Shown: positions 61,905 to 64,000 of the stretch, one piece after another
How positions within the stretch are numbered: the stretch's first letter is position 1
How the letters are laid out: each line of letters begins with the position of its first letter
NCBI RefSeq assembly: GCF_016734905.1
Contig: NZ_JAERPO010000001.1
Coordinates: 558,001-622,000 of the forward strand
Direction: 5' to 3'
From: Sphingopyxis jiangsuensis
GTDB taxonomy: Bacteria > Pseudomonadota > Alphaproteobacteria > Sphingomonadales > Sphingomonadaceae
Length of the DNA: 64,000 nt
Position numbers and translations under genes: made by a program
Notes under the pieces: generated by a model
Told to the model about the DNA's origin: nothing
Database searches by the model: none
What the model saw: the letters and a program-made list of their open reading frames with translations, nothing else

Positions 61905-62451
61905 AGCGCGACTCGCCCCGTCCCTTGCACATACGTTTGGTGACGCGCGTTTCCTCGCCCTCGACGATGATGAAGTCGTTGACGGTCATGCATTTGCGAC
62001 CACCGCGCTCGTCATTGATTGCGGCGATCGTCGAAGACCCGCTGACATTTTCGCGCGTTTCGCTCGTCCAGTTTGCCGTCGCGCCGACCTCTTCGCCGCG
62101 CGTGACCTCTTCGGTCGCTGCCGCTGCCTGGACCTGCTCGCCCGGATCCAGACGGCAAGCAATCGCGTTCGTCAGCGTGCCGCTGACCTCCGCGATCGGG
62201 ACAAAGCCGTACACACCGACCTTTTGCGCCGCCTTGCCGACGGCATGATCCATCACGCCGCCGATGATCATGCGGCCCGTTCCATCGCCCTTTTTGCCGG
62301 CGGGACATCCGCCATTGTCCTTTTCGGTGGGCGTCGGCGCCGGAGTCGGGGTTGTTATTTTCCGCAGCAATCCGCCAAACTGGGCCTGCGCCGGAACTGC
62401 CACCAGCATGCAGCTTGCCAGAACTGCGGGACCAGCCAGAAATTTACGCAT
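61888..62451 (-). CDS. Secreted Thr/Ala-rich protein, unknown
   Basis: 187 aa with signal peptide (LAGPAVLASCMLVAVPAQAQ). After a proline/threonine spacer (TPTPAPTPTEK) comes a domain with MIIGGVMDHAVGKAAQKVGV, IACRLDPGEQVQAAAATEEV and VNDFIIVEGEETRVTKRMCK; several cysteines could form disulfides. The family is unnamed. Its 3' end overlaps the ClpP-like gene start, so they are likely cotranscribed. Confidence 0.78.
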   Translation of the reverse strand: MRKFLAGPAVLASCMLVAVPAQAQFGGLLRKITTPTPAPTPTEKDNGGCPAGKKGDGTGRMIIGGVMDHAVGKAAQKVGVYGFVPIAEVSGTLTNAIACRLDPGEQVQAAAATEEVTRGEEVGATANWTSETRENVSGSSTIAAINDERGGRKCMTVNDFIIVEGEETRVTKRMCKGRGESRYVLAA

Positions 62452-62601
62452 GAATTATCCACCTTCGTCGCGCCCGAAATGGGCTTTCCCGCCCCCCATG
62501 GCCGCGCTCCATGCCATTCGCTGTGACCTACATCAACATCGCAGATATAATCTCATCCTGACAGGTTGAATTAAACGAAAATTTGGCTCACTACGCCGCC
62601 C

Positions 62602-63051
62602 ATGCTCTCGCAGAAGACCCGCTATACGATCCGCGCCTTCCAGCATCTTGCCGATCATTGGGGCAAGGGACAGGTGCAGTTGGCGGACATTGCCGACGCG
62701 CAGAATATACCGCCGAAATTTCTGACCGTCATCCTGTCCGAAATGGCACGCGAAGGCCTGCTTATTTCGCAGCGCGGCCGCGACGGCGGCTATCAGCTCG
62801 CGCTGCCTCCCGTCGACATCAGCTATGGCGACCTCGTCCGGCTGACGCGCGGGTCGCTCGCGCTCGTTCCCTGCGCGAGTCGCAATGCACATGAACATTG
62901 CAAGAATTGCCTGCCCGAGGCCGAATGCCGGATGCGAAGCCTGATGCTGAAGGTGCGCGACGACACGGCGGCCGTCCTTGACCGCATCACCCTCGCCGAC
63001 CCGATCCGCATGGAGCCGCTGTTCGATGAAAAGGAAGAGGCGGTGCTTTAA
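62602..63051 (+). CDS. Rrf2-family transcriptional regulator
   Basis: 149 aa. Winged-helix DNA-binding N-terminus (QKTRYTIRAFQHLADHWGKG and ENIPPKFLTVILSEMAREGL-like segment) and a later cysteine cluster CASRNAHEHCKNCLPEAEC with three or four cysteines positioned to bind an iron-sulfur cluster, as in IscR/RirA/NsrR. It may sense iron or nitric oxide. It is monocistronic; the targets are not evident here. Confidence 0.87.
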   Translation: MLSQKTRYTIRAFQHLADHWGKGQVQLADIADAQNIPPKFLTVILSEMAREGLLISQRGRDGGYQLALPPVDISYGDLVRLTRGSLALVPCASRNAHEHCKNCLPEAECRMRSLMLKVRDDTAAVLDRITLADPIRMEPLFDEKEEAVL

Positions 63052-63110
63052 ACGGGCGCCGTATCAAGCCCGCTATGGCGATTGATCGCGGCAGGATTGG
63101 CTGAAAAGAA

Positions 63111-63133
63111 AAGGCCCGGCATGGCTGGGCCTT
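63111..63133 (-). terminator. Rho-independent terminator of tRNA-Ala
   Basis: Arms AAGGCCC (63111-63117) and GGGCCTT (63127-63133); on the minus strand the stem is followed by TTCTTTTC. It follows the truncated and complete tRNA-Ala copies on the same strand. Confidence 0.75.
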
Positions 63134-63141
63134 CTTGAAAA

Positions 63142-63186
63142 TGGTGGAGCCTGGCGGGATCGAACCGCTGACCTCTAATATGCCAT
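63142..63186 (-). pseudogene. Truncated tRNA-Ala copy (3' half)
   Basis: 45 bases nearly identical to the 3' half of the complete tRNA-Ala at 63216: the T arm, acceptor 3' strand with CCA and part of the anticodon arm match, with a G for A at one position and one altered base near the anticodon. The 5' half is missing, so it cannot fold. Lies 29 bases downstream of the complete gene's 3' end on the minus strand. Confidence 0.82.
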
Positions 63187-63215
63187 GAGGGGCGCCCGTT
63201 CGCGCCGAGGAGAAA

Positions 63216-63291
<76 letters not shown>

Positions 63292-63424
63292 GTGCCATTT
63301 CTGCGGGTCGCCCTGGGTGGTGCGACCGGGACGCCGCCTTTACCAGCGCCGGCGTCCGATGCAAGGGGCCAAATGCATCGCTGCGATGCTTTTTTGGCCC
63401 CCGATATTCAAAAACCCGATTTCG

Positions 63425-63748
63425 TCAGCTTTCGTCGTCGTCATCGTCAGCCTTGGTGACGCCCAGATCGTCGTCCCCGCCAAGGTCGACGTCATTGTCG
63501 GGCGAATCGCTGTCCTCGTCAACATCGACGTCCAGATCCAGATCGTCGTCGGCCGACTCTTCCTTGACGACCTTGCCGGGCTTCTCGGCTTCCTCGAACG
63601 GCATCGGCTGCTTCGATTTCAGTACCGATTCCGGGATCCAGCTATAGCCGCAATTGATGCAGCTGACCGGGTCATCCTTGGTCAGATCATAGAATCGGGT
63701 GGCGCATTTCGGGCAGCTACGCTTGGTGCCCCATTCAGCCTTTATCAT
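63425..63748 (-). CDS. TIGR02300 family protein with zinc-ribbon-like Cys pairs
   Basis: 107 aa. The N-terminus has KAEWGTKRSCPKCATRFYDL and DPVSCINCGYSWIPE: two CxxC pairs forming a zinc ribbon, the invariant FYDL signature of TIGR02300. The C-terminal half is a very acidic Asp/Glu tail. Function unknown; members sit next to aroA in alphaproteobacteria, as here (divergent, 125-base gap). Confidence 0.92.
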   Translation of the reverse strand: MIKAEWGTKRSCPKCATRFYDLTKDDPVSCINCGYSWIPESVLKSKQPMPFEEAEKPGKVVKEESADDDLDLDVDVDEDSDSPDNDVDLGGDDDLGVTKADDDDDES

Positions 63749-63873
63749 ATAAGCCTCATAACCTTTTGGAAACCGGATAGGAATCTCGGGAAGTAGGCGA
63801 CGCCTGAATAGCTATCCGCCAAATCGGCGTGCGCCTTGCCAGATTGTCGGGCCGCTGTCAAAAGCCGCACGCC

Positions 63874-64000
63874 ATGACCGATCAAACCGCCACGCCCCGC
63901 AGCTTTTCCGCTTCCGTTGCCTTGAAAGGCAAGATCGCCATTCCGGGGGACAAAAGCATCTCGCATCGCGCGCTGATGCTGTCGGCGCTTGCGGTGGGGA
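63874..64000 (+). CDS. aroA: 3-phosphoshikimate 1-carboxyvinyltransferase (EPSP synthase), partial
   Basis: The first 42 codons run off the right edge. MTDQTATPRSFSASVALKGK is followed by IAIPGDKSISHRALML, the shikimate-3-phosphate-binding loop of EPSP synthase. Aromatic amino acid synthesis. The rest of the gene lies outside the window. Confidence 0.93.
   Translation, partial: MTDQTATPRSFSASVALKGKIAIPGDKSISHRALMLSALAVG

Overview
The window is high-GC, gene-dense alphaproteobacterial chromosome. Protein families and gene order (argS-SPOR-nagZ-scpA-scpB-tatA, ispH-thrB-rnhA, a TIGR02300 gene next to aroA, a siroheme sulfite reductase with DUF2849 and DUF934 partners, and Sphingomonas-type dispersed repeats) point to Sphingomonadaceae, most like Sphingopyxis. 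The genus is inferred from recalled family resemblance, not from a search.

Layout. 1-5200 (minus strand): housekeeping block argS, SPOR protein, nagZ, scpA, scpB, tatA. 5.3-9.9 kb: a lipoprotein, ispH-thrB-rnhA, a DUF1508 mini-gene missing from ordinary ORF lists because of its size (58 aa), and a DauA-like D-amino-acid dehydrogenase. 10.0-17.2 kb: a tad/cpa pilus assembly operon (cpaA,B,C,D,E, tadB, tadC) ending in a strong terminator but lacking the cpaF motor ATPase and a pilin gene. 17.2-20.1 kb: FAH-family hydrolase, a Tat-exported small protein and a PhoR-like kinase. 20.1-29.9 kb: a polyamine module with class III aminotransferase, two glutamine-synthetase-like ligases, a DAO-family oxidase and a complete spermidine/putrescine ABC transporter. 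30.0-33.9 kb: assimilatory sulfur operon cobA-DUF2849-cysI-DUF934-cysH. 33.9-36.2 kb: dnaB preceded by a scrambled segment carrying a decayed copy of the cysH 3' end and a duplicate of the dnaB tail. 36.3-44.9 kb: UPF0262, GH25 lysozyme-like, cdd, dcd, an acyl-CoA-related gene pair, an EnvZ/OmpR-type two-component system, an EF-hand protein and a Yip1 protein.

45,051-54,901 is a 9.8-kb integrative element in the 3' end of tRNA-Gly(TCC). It has 18-bp att repeats, a tyrosine integrase beside the tRNA, an AlpA-like regulator, repeated GGCCCCCAAA units inside both ends, two conserved mobile-element proteins encoded in overlapping frames, and as cargo a 1629-aa Type ISP restriction-modification enzyme (Mrr-like nuclease, SF2 helicase, N6-adenine methylase, specificity region) whose stop codon overlaps the start of a 154-aa GIY-YIG nuclease. 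This is the most likely defence system of the window.

55-64 kb: dinB, prfC, small secreted proteins, an enoyl-CoA hydratase, an HD hydrolase, a periplasmic ClpP-like protein, an Rrf2 regulator, tRNA-Ala(GGC) with a truncated second copy of its 3' half, a TIGR02300 protein and the start of aroA. A 360-370-bp dispersed repeat occurs twice (38.6 and 59.1 kb); each copy is followed by an ACGT-N2-ACGT palindrome directly in front of a gene that may act in acyl-CoA metabolism, suggesting a shared regulator encoded elsewhere.
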